From NCBI GenBank assembly GCA_900554375.1, contig USHK01000084.1:1-5916 (forward strand): a stretch of DNA of 5,916 nt, read 5' to 3'. Position 1 is the first letter of the stretch. Every line of letters starts with the position of its first letter. Below are positions 1 to 5,916 of the stretch, piece by piece. Both the position numbers and the translations under genes were made by a program. The notes below the pieces were generated by a model. The model was not told the origin of the DNA, made no database searches, and saw only the letters and a program-made list of their open reading frames with translations. Source of the DNA: an uncultured Sutterella sp. GTDB taxonomy: Bacteria; Pseudomonadota; Gammaproteobacteria; Burkholderiales; Burkholderiaceae_F.

Positions 1-49
1 ATCTACACGTAAGGAGTCGTCGGCAGCGTCAGATGTGTATAAGAGACAG
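1..49 (+). other. Illumina Nextera i5 adapter left on the contig end (artifact)
   Basis: This is synthetic library sequence, not genome. In order it reads: ATCTACAC (1-8), the tail of the P5 flow-cell oligo; GTAAGGAG (9-16), which matches the Nextera i5 index known as S505/N505; TCGTCGGCAGCGTC (17-30), the Read 1 primer segment; and AGATGTGTATAAGAGACAG (31-49), the 19-base Tn5 mosaic end. The order and spacing are exactly those of a Nextera adapter, so chance resemblance is not credible. The first natural base is therefore about position 50. It is not a Tn5 insertion in the organism, because the index and flow-cell parts would be absent from a natural transposon. Confidence 0.98.
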
Positions 50-50
50 C

Positions 51-221
51 AAAAACAAAAGACTTGCGTTCGGAATAACCCGCTTTAAAAGCAGCGGCCC
101 GGACTGCGTCCTGCGCCTCGATGGCAAGCAGTGGTTCCGAGCCAAGAAGAAACCAAAGCCGGGGGAGAGTTCCGTTTTCGTCCGGCTTTAATTTTTGTGC
201 AAGAAGACTATTCCAACTCAT
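51..221 (-). CDS. holA: DNA polymerase III delta subunit, N-terminal fragment (truncated by contig end)
   Basis: The delta subunit opens the beta sliding clamp within the clamp-loader complex during chromosome replication. Only about the first 57 residues are natural. They include a segment at about residues 21-45 (RLWFLLGSEPLLAIEAQDAV and following RAAAF) that fits the start of the delta AAA+-like domain, where family members read roughly 'YLL-G-EPLL-EA-DAIR'. The full protein is usually about 340 residues, so over 80 percent is missing. The ATG at 219-221 is preceded by AAGG (227-230) with a 5-base spacer, a reasonable ribosome binding site. The start overlaps the end of lptE by 14 bases, suggesting translational coupling. 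The reading frame continues through the adapter to a TAG at 3-5, so an uncorrected annotation would show a false complete 72-residue protein. The identity rests on this short stretch plus the conserved leuS-lptE-holA order. Confidence 0.85.
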
Positions 222-741
222 GCAGACCTTTTCGGACAGCTTCTTCAGAGATATGTGTCATACGGCTGACCATTTGGTGGATACAAGACTGTTCCATTTC
301 TTCATAAAGTAGTCTTTCCTGGTTGGCTCGGCCGTTTTCATCGCTTTCGTCACGAATCAATTCACGCGTTGCGCTGACCGTGGTGGCGGGCAGAAGCTCC
401 ACGCCGTTCTGCAGAACAACTCTGAACGTATTCGTTAAGCGGAGACTATAAATACGGGCTCGGCCGTCCGTGTTATAGGCTAAAACATTCGAACCGCGGG
501 ACTGCCCGAGGAGTTCGAAAATCGCTTCAGCCTCTTTTCGGTCATTTACAACTTTAACTTCAGTCTGAGCTTCAAGGTTGCGGCGGATCGTTGCCCGAAC
601 GGCTGAGTTTTCGCCTAAGGCAATGTAGATTGTCTTAAACGGAACGTTTTGTTTACCGCGCAGATGCCATCCGCAACCGGTCAGACCGAGGGCCGAAAGA
701 CCGAGAATGAAACTGCGGCGAGTCAGTCCTGTGTAATTCAT
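208..741 (-). CDS. lptE: LPS-assembly lipoprotein LptE (RlpB)
   Basis: LptE is an outer-membrane lipoprotein that plugs and helps fold the LptD barrel, the final step of lipopolysaccharide export to the cell surface. With the chosen start the protein has 177 residues, a normal size for the family. Residues 1-23 form a lipoprotein signal: T-R-R-S-F at 7-11, a hydrophobic stretch, then the lipobox L20-T21-G22-C23, with Cys23 as the lipidated first mature residue. The following GWHLRG is the typical start of mature LptE (CG-x-LRG). The remainder, with alternating strands such as IYSLRLTNTFRVVL, suits the small alpha/beta fold. An upstream in-frame ATG at 796-798 would add 19 residues ahead of the signal peptide and lies within the hairpin after leuS, so I prefer 741. 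Shine-Dalgarno support is weak (GGTG at 745-748). The gene lies between leuS and holA, as in many proteobacteria. Confidence 0.93.
   Translation of the reverse strand: MNYTGLTRRSFILGLSALGLTGCGWHLRGKQNVPFKTIYIALGENSAVRATIRRNLEAQTEVKVVNDRKEAEAIFELLGQSRGSNVLAYNTDGRARIYSLRLTNTFRVVLQNGVELLPATTVSATRELIRDESDENGRANQERLLYEEMEQSCIHQMVSRMTHISEEAVRKGLHELE
227..230 (-). promoter_or_regulatory. Ribosome binding site of holA inside lptE
   Basis: On the minus strand AAGG, within a GAAAAGG run, lies 5 bases before the holA ATG and entirely within the lptE coding region. It supports the start at 221 and fits coupled translation of the two overlapping genes. Confidence 0.55.
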
Positions 742-755
742 AAGCACCAAAAATT

Positions 756-795
756 CTAAAAAGAATGAAACCGCAGACCCGATGGAGGCCTGCGG
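756..795 (-). terminator. Candidate intrinsic terminator or attenuator after leuS
   Basis: Read on the minus strand, a stem of six perfect pairs (CCGCAG at 771-776 on the plus strand against CTGCGG at 790-795) continues, after one mismatch, with two more C-G pairs and a 7-base loop. It is followed on the transcript by a T-rich tail (TTTCATTCTTTTT, 758-770). The stem begins 12 bases after the leuS stop codon. The form is that of a rho-independent terminator, although the tail is interrupted by CA and C. Only 29 bases separate the stem from the lptE ATG, so lptE and holA would rely on readthrough or on a promoter within leuS. Folding energy was not calculated. Confidence 0.6.
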
Positions 796-807
796 CATGA
801 AGCTTTA

Positions 808-3441
808 TCAGACCACAATGTTGACCAGTTTCTTCGGTACAACAATGATCTTACGGACAGGTTTGCCATCGATGAAACGCTGTGCGTCCGGGTTGGCCAA
901 AGCAGCGGCTTCAATTTCAGACTTAGGCATTTCGGCGGGAACATTGATTTCTCCGCGAAGTTTGCCGTTAATCTGAATGACGTACTTAATTTCATCAGCG
1001 ACCATTGCCTGCGCGTCAATCTTCGGCCAAGGGGCATCGACGATGGACGTACCGAAACGTTGGTCATAGCCCAAATCCTCGAAAAGCTGGGCGGTGATGT
1101 GCGGAGCAATCGGGTAAAGCGTACGAAGCAGAATCGACATCCCTTCGTTTATCACGGCGCGCGTGCCCTCGGATGTGTTGTCCTTGAGGGAATCAAGAGC
1201 ATTGAGCATCTTCATGGCTGCCGAAACAACGGTGTTGTACTGCATGCGGTCTAAGTCGAATTCGGCCTGTTTGAGCGCAGTGTAGATTTCACGGCGAACA
1301 GCCTTTTCTTCGTGATTCAGCTTAGAAACATCGAGTTTGACATTCTCTTGGATGACAGCCTGATGTGTGAATCCGAAGTTCCAGAGTCTTCTCATGAAGC
1401 GGAATGTTCCTTCGGCTCCGGAATTACTCCAGGCAGCGCTCTGATCGGGAGGTCCGGCGAACATCACGAAAGCGCGGGCTGTGTCGGCGCCGAATTTACC
1501 GATGATGGCAGAAGGCTCCACGACATTGTTCTTCGATTTGGACATCTTCTCAATGCCGCCGGATTTGACGGGCAGTCCGTCTTCTTTAGCCGTGATCTTT
1601 TCGATTCTGCCCTTTGCGTCATAAACGATATCGAGTTCACTCGGGTAGAACCAGCGTTTTCTTCCGTCCGGAAGTTCGCGGTAGAAGCATTCCGCAGTCA
1701 GCATGCCCTGAGTGAAGAGGCGTTTGAAGGGTTCGCCAAATTTGACGAGGCCCAGGTCGCGCATGACTTTCGTCCAGAAGCGGGCGTAGAGCAGGTGAAG
1801 CACGGCGTGTTCAATACCGCCGATGTACTGATCCATAGCCATCCAGTAGTCATTGCGATCGTCGACCATGGAAGTTTCGCAGTCGGGCGAGCAGTAACGC
1901 ATGTAATACCAGCTGGAATCGACGAAGGTATCCATCGTATCGGTTTCGCGTTTAGCGTCTCTGCCGCACTTCGGGCATTTGCAGTTAAGGAATGCTTCGT
2001 CCTGATTCAAGGGGTTGCCGGAGCCGTCCGGAATTAAGTCTTCGGGCAGTATGACCGGAAGATCTTTTTCAGGGACGGGAACGGGACCGCAGTGCGGGCA
2101 GTTAATCATCGGGATCGGGGTGCCCCAATAACGCTGACGGGAAATACTCCAGTCACGCAGACGATACTGAACTTGAAGTTTGCCTAAGCCAAGCGCTTCA
2201 AGGTCTTTAGCGACGGCATCGCGGGCCTGTTCAAAATCCATTCCATCATATTTTCCGGAATTGACGCAGAAAGTGCCTTCTTTTTCGCCGTACCATTCGT
2301 GCCAAACTTTGTCATCGAAGACTTCGCCTTTTTTGCCGATGACTTGTTTGATGGGAAGACCGTACTTAAGGGCAAAAGCAAAATCGCGCTCGTCATGAGC
2401 CGGAACGCCCATCACGGCGCCTTCACCGTAGGTCATTAATACATAGTTGCCGATCCATACCGGAACGTCGGCGCCGGTGAGCGGATGCTTGACGCAGAAA
2501 CCGGTCGGGACGCCTTTCTTCTCCATCGTGGCCATATCGGCTTCCGAAACGGAGCCTTTGCGGCATTCGTCGATGAAGGCTTGGAGATCGGGTTTGTCTT
2601 TTGCCAAACGGAGGGCAAGAGGATGCTCCGCGGCGATGGCAGCGAAAGTGACGCCCATGATTGTGTCCGGGCGCGTCGTGTAAACACGAAGTTCTTTCTT
2701 TTCACCGTCGAGTTCATACGGGAAAGCGAGGTTAACACCGTAGGATTTGCCGATCCAGTGTTCCTGCATACGCCGGACCTGTTCGGGCCAGCCCTGAAGC
2801 TGGTCGAGGTCTTTGAGGAGTTCTTCAGCGTACTGAGTAATTCCGAGGTAGTAACCGGGAATTTCACGCTTTTCTACGATAGCGCCGCTTCGCCAGCCGC
2901 GGCCTTCAATGACCTGTTCGTTTGCCAACACGGTGTGGTCAACCGGGTCCCAGTTGACTGTCTGGGTCTTGCGGTAAGCAACGCCTTTTTCGAGCATTTT
3001 CAGGAACATCCACTGATTCCAGCGGTAGTAGTCCGGTTTGCAGGTCGTGACTTCACGAGACCAGTCAAAGGCCAAGCCGAGGGGCTCCATCTGAGCCTTC
3101 ATATCGGCGATGTTGGCGTATGTCCACTTGGCAGGAGCCACTTTCTTGGCAATGGCGGCGTTTTCCGCCGGCAAGCCGAAAGAGTCCCAACCCATCGGGG
3201 TCATGACATTCATGCCGCGCATACGTAAATAGCGATACAGAACGTCATTTAAGGTGTAGTTGCGAACATGGCCCATATGCAGTTTTCCGCTTGGGTACGG
3301 AAGCATCGGGCAAACATAGAATTTTGGTTTTTCTTTACCGTTTGCGTCGAGTGCGTGTTCGACGGCACGGTAGATATCTTTAGCACGCCAGTGGGCCTGC
3401 TGGACGGATTCAACTTCCGCCGGATCGTATGTTTCTCTCAT
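808..3441 (-). CDS. leuS: Leucyl-tRNA synthetase
   Basis: This cytoplasmic class I aminoacyl-tRNA synthetase joins leucine to tRNA-Leu using ATP and removes mischarged amino acids. It is complete at 877 residues (E. coli has 860). The ATP-binding HIGH motif is H55-M-G-H58 within [16 protein letters not shown]. The CP1 editing domain carries the threonine-rich TTRPDT at 255-260 and GVPAHDERD around 345-353, with D350 at the place of the conserved editing aspartate. A zinc-type insert retains C448-P-H-C451 and C489-P-K-C492. WYYMRY (about 511-516) and the leucine-specific insert (about 575-628) precede the KMSKS loop at 632-636. The anticodon-binding domain and C-terminal domain follow, ending in [11 protein letters not shown]. 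No key residue appears lost. ATG 3439-3441 gives the expected N-terminus (YDPAEVE), but no clear Shine-Dalgarno precedes it. Long open frames on the opposite strand are mirror images of its codons. Confidence 0.98.
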   Translation of the reverse strand: MRETYDPAEVESVQQAHWRAKDIYRAVEHALDANGKEKPKFYVCPMLPYPSGKLHMGHVRNYTLNDVLYRYLRMRGMNVMTPMGWDSFGLPAENAAIAKKVAPAKWTYANIADMKAQMEPLGLAFDWSREVTTCKPDYYRWNQWMFLKMLEKGVAYRKTQTVNWDPVDHTVLANEQVIEGRGWRSGAIVEKREIPGYYLGITQYAEELLKDLDQLQGWPEQVRRMQEHWIGKSYGVNLAFPYELDGEKKELRVYTTRPDTIMGVTFAAIAAEHPLALRLAKDKPDLQAFIDECRKGSVSEADMATMEKKGVPTGFCVKHPLTGADVPVWIGNYVLMTYGEGAVMGVPAHDERDFAFALKYGLPIKQVIGKKGEVFDDKVWHEWYGEKEGTFCVNSGKYDGMDFEQARDAVAKDLEALGLGKLQVQYRLRDWSISRQRYWGTPIPMINCPHCGPVPVPEKDLPVILPEDLIPDGSGNPLNQDEAFLNCKCPKCGRDAKRETDTMDTFVDSSWYYMRYCSPDCETSMVDDRNDYWMAMDQYIGGIEHAVLHLLYARFWTKVMRDLGLVKFGEPFKRLFTQGMLTAECFYRELPDGRKRWFYPSELDIVYDAKGRIEKITAKEDGLPVKSGGIEKMSKSKNNVVEPSAIIGKFGADTARAFVMFAGPPDQSAAWSNSGAEGTFRFMRRLWNFGFTHQAVIQENVKLDVSKLNHEEKAVRREIYTALKQAEFDLDRMQYNTVVSAAMKMLNALDSLKDNTSEGTRAVINEGMSILLRTLYPIAPHITAQLFEDLGYDQRFGTSIVDAPWPKIDAQAMVADEIKYVIQINGKLRGEINVPAEMPKSEIEAAALANPDAQRFIDGKPVRKIIVVPKKLVNIVV

Positions 3442-3462
3442 GAGAGTTCTTTAGTTAAAGAA
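3435..3462. repeat. Two abutting palindromes at the leuS start codon
   Basis: CTCTCATGAGAG (3435-3446) is a perfect 12-base palindrome whose centre lies in the leuS start codon. Directly next to it, TTCTTTA (3447-3453) and TAAAGAA (3456-3462) form a 7-base inverted repeat around a 2-base centre. Together they fill the leuS leader just before the start and the first codons. They could be a protein-binding site or weak RNA structure that limits start-codon access. The tiny loops make RNA hairpins strained, and no function is shown. Confidence 0.45.
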
Positions 3463-3473
3463 GCTAGAAAATG

Positions 3474-3484
3474 TGTCAATTATA
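3474..3484 (-). promoter_or_regulatory. Candidate leuS promoter (-10 box)
   Basis: On the minus strand a perfect TATAAT (3479-3484) stands 37 bases before the leuS ATG and would give a leader of about 30 bases. It overlaps by one base a perfect TTGACA (3474-3479), but nothing resembling TATAAT lies 16-18 bases beyond that hexamer. Conversely, no good -35 box precedes the TATAAT. The better reading is a -10 element with a poor -35. This is sequence inspection only. Confidence 0.35.
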
Positions 3485-3508
3485 GGTGAAGGAGCGGGAG
3501 GATTTGGT

Positions 3509-3537
3509 TTCCCAGCAACTATCGCCGTCTATATATA
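3509..3537 (+). promoter_or_regulatory. Candidate sigma-70 promoter for the divergent helicase
   Basis: TTCCCA (3509-3514) and TATATA (3532-3537) are separated by 17 bases, and each matches four of six consensus positions. Transcription would begin near 3544, leaving a leader of about 100 bases before the helicase ATG. The TA repeat could also simply be AT-rich intergenic sequence, so this is tentative. Confidence 0.35.
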
Positions 3538-3617
3538 TGAGAGTTGCAGGCTTTGGGTTCTGTTCAAGTCGTAAGCGTTCGTCACCGCTCCTGCAACCTG
3601 CAGATGCGTTTGCTAGA

Positions 3618-3641
3618 CTTCTCACTCCTTTGGATGAGAAG
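3618..3641 (+). promoter_or_regulatory. Hairpin enclosing the uvrD ribosome binding site
   Basis: CTTCTCA (3618-3624) pairs perfectly with TGAGAAG (3635-3641). After a single bulged C (3625), TCC (3626-3628) pairs with GGA (3632-3634), closing on a TTT loop. The 3' arm, GGATGAGAAG, is also the only purine-rich Shine-Dalgarno candidate and ends 6 bases before the ATG at 3648. Folding would therefore hide the ribosome binding site. This suggests, but does not prove, structure-limited translation of the helicase. Confidence 0.5.
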
Positions 3642-3647
3642 AAAACA

Positions 3648-5916
3648 ATGCAATCCATTACTGAATCGCTAAACAAGCAACAAGCCCAGGCAGTGACTGC
3701 CGAACCTAAGTCTGCGTTAATTCTTGCAGGCGCCGGCTCGGGGAAAACGCGCGTCTTAACAAGCCGCATTGCCTATCTGCTTCAACAGAATATGGCTCAT
3801 CCGAGCGAGATTCTTGCGGTTACCTTCACTAATAAGGCCGCTAAAGAAATGCTGGCTCGCCTGCAGAACATGATTCCGATCAACCCGCGTGCTATGTGGG
3901 TCGGCACATTTCATGGTTTATGCAATCGTTTGCTTCGTCTGCATCATCAGGAAGCCGGCCTTCCCGCAACGTTTGCTATTTTGGATATGAGCGACCAGCT
4001 TGGCGTGATCAAACGCGTGATGAAGGCAAACGGCATTGATACGGAAGAGTTCAAGCCACGCGAAGTTCAAAATTTTATTAATCGATGCAAAGAAGAGGGC
4101 AAGCGCGCTTCTGAGGTCTACTCCAAGTTTGCTAAAGACAAGGCATACATTCAGATCTATGCCATGTATGAGGCCGTACTTCAGAGAGAGGGCGCATGCG
4201 ACTTTGCCGAGCTGCTTTTGAGAGCCTACGAGCTTTTGAGCCGCAACGAAATGATTCGCCGTCATTATCAGGAACGTTTTCGTTTTATTTTGGTTGACGA
4301 GTTTCAGGATACCAACGTTCTTCAGTATGAATGGCTGAAGCTTTTGGCCGGACTTGGTGAGAAAAATCCCCCGAACGCGGTCTTCGCAGTAGGCGATGAC
4401 GACCAGTCAATTTATGCCTTCCGCGGCGCTAATGTCGGCAACATGATGTCCTTTGTACAGGAGTTCAGAATCGGAGAGCCGATCCGTCTTGAACAGAATT
4501 ACCGTTCTCAAGGAAATATTCTTGATGCCGCTAACGCTTTGATTTCCAATAACTCTGAGCGTATGGGCAAAAACCTGTGGACAGATGCCGGCAAAGGCGA
4601 GAAGATCCGAGCCAACCGCTCAGATAATGATTTTGATGAAGCCCGCTTTGTTTGCTCCACAATCCAGGAATACATTGATAAGGGTGTATCTCCTAAAGAC
4701 ATTGCCATCCTTTACCGCTCTAATGCTCAGTCCCGTTTGTTTGAAACGGAGCTTACAAGACGCGGTATACCCTTCATGGTTTACGGCGGCCTACGATTCT
4801 TTGACCGAGCAGAAATTAAGAATGCTATGGCCTACATGCGCTTGGCTGAAAATCCTTCTGACGACTCCGCATTTTTGAGAGTCGTAAACGTGCCGGCAAG
4901 AGGAATCGGTGCTAAATCCATTGAAAACCTGGTGGATTTTGCGACCACGAACGGAATTTCGTTATTTGACTCTATGCAGTACATCCGAGGAGCGGCAGCA
5001 AGTAAATTTGCGGCTTTCAAGGAGATCATCGATACCTTGCGTGTTGCCAAAGACGAAATGCCGCTTCCCGCCTTCGTTGACTTCACTGTTGAGAAGAGCG
5101 GATTGAAGAATATGTACGAAATGGACCCGAACGGCAGTGAGCGTATTGAAAACTTGCAGGAATTAACTTCTGCCGCCCAAGGTTTCATCAAGGAAGAAGC
5201 TATTGATACGGAAAATTCGGACGGAACGGCAGTAGAAAACCTTTCAGCGTTGGCCGGGTTCGTTTCTCACGCCAGTTTAGAGGCCGGAGAAAATCAGGCC
5301 CAGGTCGGACAAGACGCTGTTCAGCTGATGACTGTTCACGCCTCCAAAGGTCTGGAGTTCGACATTGTCTTCATTACCGGATTGGAAGAGGACATGTTTC
5401 CGCATTTCCGAAGCAAAAATGACAAGAAGGCTCTTCAAGAAGAACGCCGCTTGATGTACGTAGCGATCACTCGAGCAAGAAAAGAACTTTATCTGACCCT
5501 TGCAGAAGAGCGAATGCTGCAGGGCAGAACTTTCTCAAGTTATCCGAGTTCTTTCCTTACAGAAATTCCCGGAGAGACGCTCAAGTGGCTGAGCAGAAAT
5601 CCCTTCGAGGCTCGCTACGAAGTCGAGGATGAGGACTCTTGGGGAAGTCGAACCGGCTCGAGTAAAAATTATTCAAATTCTTATCGCAATTCTTCTTACG
5701 GCGGGTCTACAAAATCTTCCGGACATAGATTCGCGTCAAATGTTCCTGAATGGGCGAAGGGAATTATTGAAACGAAGAAAGAAAAACTTCAGACTCAGAA
5801 AATACGCACTAAACAGAATTCTGATTCTCCCTATAAAGCAGGTATTAATATTAATCATGAAAAATTTGGTCCTGGTGTCATACTTGACACTCAAGGGGCA
5901 GGGGATGACATGGTCT
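3648..5916 (+). CDS. uvrD: UvrD/PcrA-family ATP-dependent DNA helicase (3' end beyond window)
   Basis: This superfamily 1A 3'-5' helicase unwinds DNA in nucleotide-excision and mismatch repair and clears proteins from DNA. The frame is open for 756 codons and runs off the window with no stop. All motifs are intact: Walker A AGAGSGKT (27-34), motif Ia TFTNKAAKEM (59-68), Ib GTFHG (86-90), Walker B VDEFQDTN (216-223), motif III GDDDQSIYAFRGA (249-261), motif IV LEQNYRS (281-287), motif V TVHASKGLEFD (562-572) and motif VI YVAITRARKEL (604-614). A Ser/Asn/Gly/Tyr-rich linker (about 664-692) leads to HEKFGPGVIL (737-746), the start of the Tudor-like C-terminal domain of UvrD/PcrA. That domain and the length, against about 720 for E. 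coli UvrD, argue against Rep. An in-frame ATG at 3537 was not chosen: the extension has no family character and lies at the candidate promoter. Perhaps 20-40 residues are missing. Confidence 0.95.
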   Translation, partial: MQSITESLNKQQAQAVTAEPKSALILAGAGSGKTRVLTSRIAYLLQQNMAHPSEILAVTFTNKAAKEMLARLQNMIPINPRAMWVGTFHGLCNRLLRLHHQEAGLPATFAILDMSDQLGVIKRVMKANGIDTEEFKPREVQNFINRCKEEGKRASEVYSKFAKDKAYIQIYAMYEAVLQREGACDFAELLLRAYELLSRNEMIRRHYQERFRFILVDEFQDTNVLQYEWLKLLAGLGEKNPPNAVFAVGDDDQSIYAFRGANVGNMMSFVQEFRIGEPIRLEQNYRSQGNILDAANALISNNSERMGKNLWTDAGKGEKIRANRSDNDFDEARFVCSTIQEYIDKGVSPKDIAILYRSNAQSRLFETELTRRGIPFMVYGGLRFFDRAEIKNAMAYMRLAENPSDDSAFLRVVNVPARGIGAKSIENLVDFATTNGISLFDSMQYIRGAAASKFAAFKEIIDTLRVAKDEMPLPAFVDFTVEKSGLKNMYEMDPNGSERIENLQELTSAAQGFIKEEAIDTENSDGTAVENLSALAGFVSHASLEAGENQAQVGQDAVQLMTVHASKGLEFDIVFITGLEEDMFPHFRSKNDKKALQEERRLMYVAITRARKELYLTLAEERMLQGRTFSSYPSSFLTEIPGETLKWLSRNPFEARYEVEDEDSWGSRTGSSKNYSNSYRNSSYGGSTKSSGHRFASNVPEWAKGIIETKKEKLQTQKIRTKQNSDSPYKAGININHEKFGPGVILDTQGAGDDMV

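Larger units (their letters stand above)
3442..3647. other. Divergent intergenic region between leuS and uvrD
   Basis: This is the only sizeable stretch without a gene, about 206 bases between two oppositely oriented starts. It holds the candidate promoters, the palindromes beside leuS, a distant inverted repeat (GTTGCAGG at 3543-3550 and CCTGCAAC at 3590-3597) and the hairpin just before the helicase. I see no tRNA, no leucine-rich leader peptide before leuS and no convincing LexA box. Confidence 0.7.

Noticed and set aside
31..49. A natural Tn5-type transposon end
   Set aside because: The mosaic end is joined to the Read 1 primer, index and flow-cell sequence, which exist only in sequencing libraries.
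1312..2037. A 241-codon open frame on the plus strand opposite leuS
   Set aside because: It lies exactly in register with the leuS codons, so its stops can arise only where leuS uses TTA, CTA or TCA. Rare use of those codons explains its length, and its protein shows no recognisable family.
2485..3228. A 247-codon open frame on the plus strand opposite leuS
   Set aside because: It has the same codon-register relation to leuS and covers the conserved catalytic and editing regions of leuS, which fully account for the sequence constraint.
3268..3489. A short plus-strand frame crossing the leuS start into the intergenic region
   Set aside because: It is in the same mirror register as the other two frames opposite leuS and mostly covers the leuS N-terminus, with no family resemblance.
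3442..3500. A leucine leader peptide or T-box type element before leuS
   Set aside because: There is no start codon followed by leucine codons on the minus strand, the leader is too short, and T-box control is typical of Gram-positive bacteria.
3560..3575. A possible LexA (SOS) box upstream of the helicase, CTGT-N8-TAAG
   Set aside because: The second half-site should be ACAG and matches at only two of four positions. This is not enough to claim SOS control, although uvrD is LexA-regulated in E. coli.
3537..3647. An in-frame upstream ATG that would add 37 residues to the helicase
   Set aside because: The added residues do not resemble UvrD N-termini, it has no ribosome binding site, and it coincides with the candidate -10 box, whereas the ATG at 3648 gives the standard 'LNKQQAQAV' beginning.
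3476..3769. A 97-codon minus-strand frame over the intergenic region and the start of the helicase
   Set aside because: It overlaps the strongly conserved Walker A region of the helicase on the opposite strand and has no recognisable features of its own.

Overview
The window looks like one end of a Gram-negative, proteobacterial contig carrying ordinary housekeeping genes. Three things suggest this: the gene order leuS-lptE-holA, the presence of an outer-membrane lipopolysaccharide assembly lipoprotein, and the sequence style of the leucyl-tRNA synthetase and UvrD. That gene order is well known in beta- and gammaproteobacteria. The twin-arginine-like start of LptE and the moderate GC content make a betaproteobacterium (Burkholderiales, perhaps a gut Sutterellaceae relative) my best guess. 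That placement is inference only.

Layout. Positions 1-49 are not biological: they are an Illumina Nextera i5 adapter ending in the Tn5 mosaic end. The natural sequence starts at about base 50, inside a truncated holA (DNA polymerase III delta subunit, minus strand). Upstream of it on the same strand lies lptE (208-741), whose 3' end overlaps the holA start, and then the complete leuS (808-3441). A hairpin with a T-rich tail sits between leuS and lptE and looks like an intrinsic terminator or attenuator. A divergent intergenic region of about 200 bases (3442-3647) holds candidate back-to-back promoters and several inverted repeats. From 3648 to the end, on the plus strand, runs a UvrD/PcrA-type DNA helicase. 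It is intact through all its helicase motifs but cut off inside its C-terminal Tudor-like domain by the end of the window.

How the genes relate. leuS charges tRNA-Leu for translation, lptE helps insert lipopolysaccharide into the outer membrane, and holA loads the replicative clamp. They share a strand and a historical gene order rather than one pathway. The divergent helicase belongs to DNA repair and replication-fork maintenance. I see no mobile element, CRISPR array, defence cassette, RNA gene or other sign of an undescribed system. The points worth a second look are the adapter and the chimeric protein it creates, the leuS-lptE hairpin, the palindromes at the leuS start codon, the hairpin over the helicase ribosome binding site, and the Tat-like lipoprotein signal of LptE.
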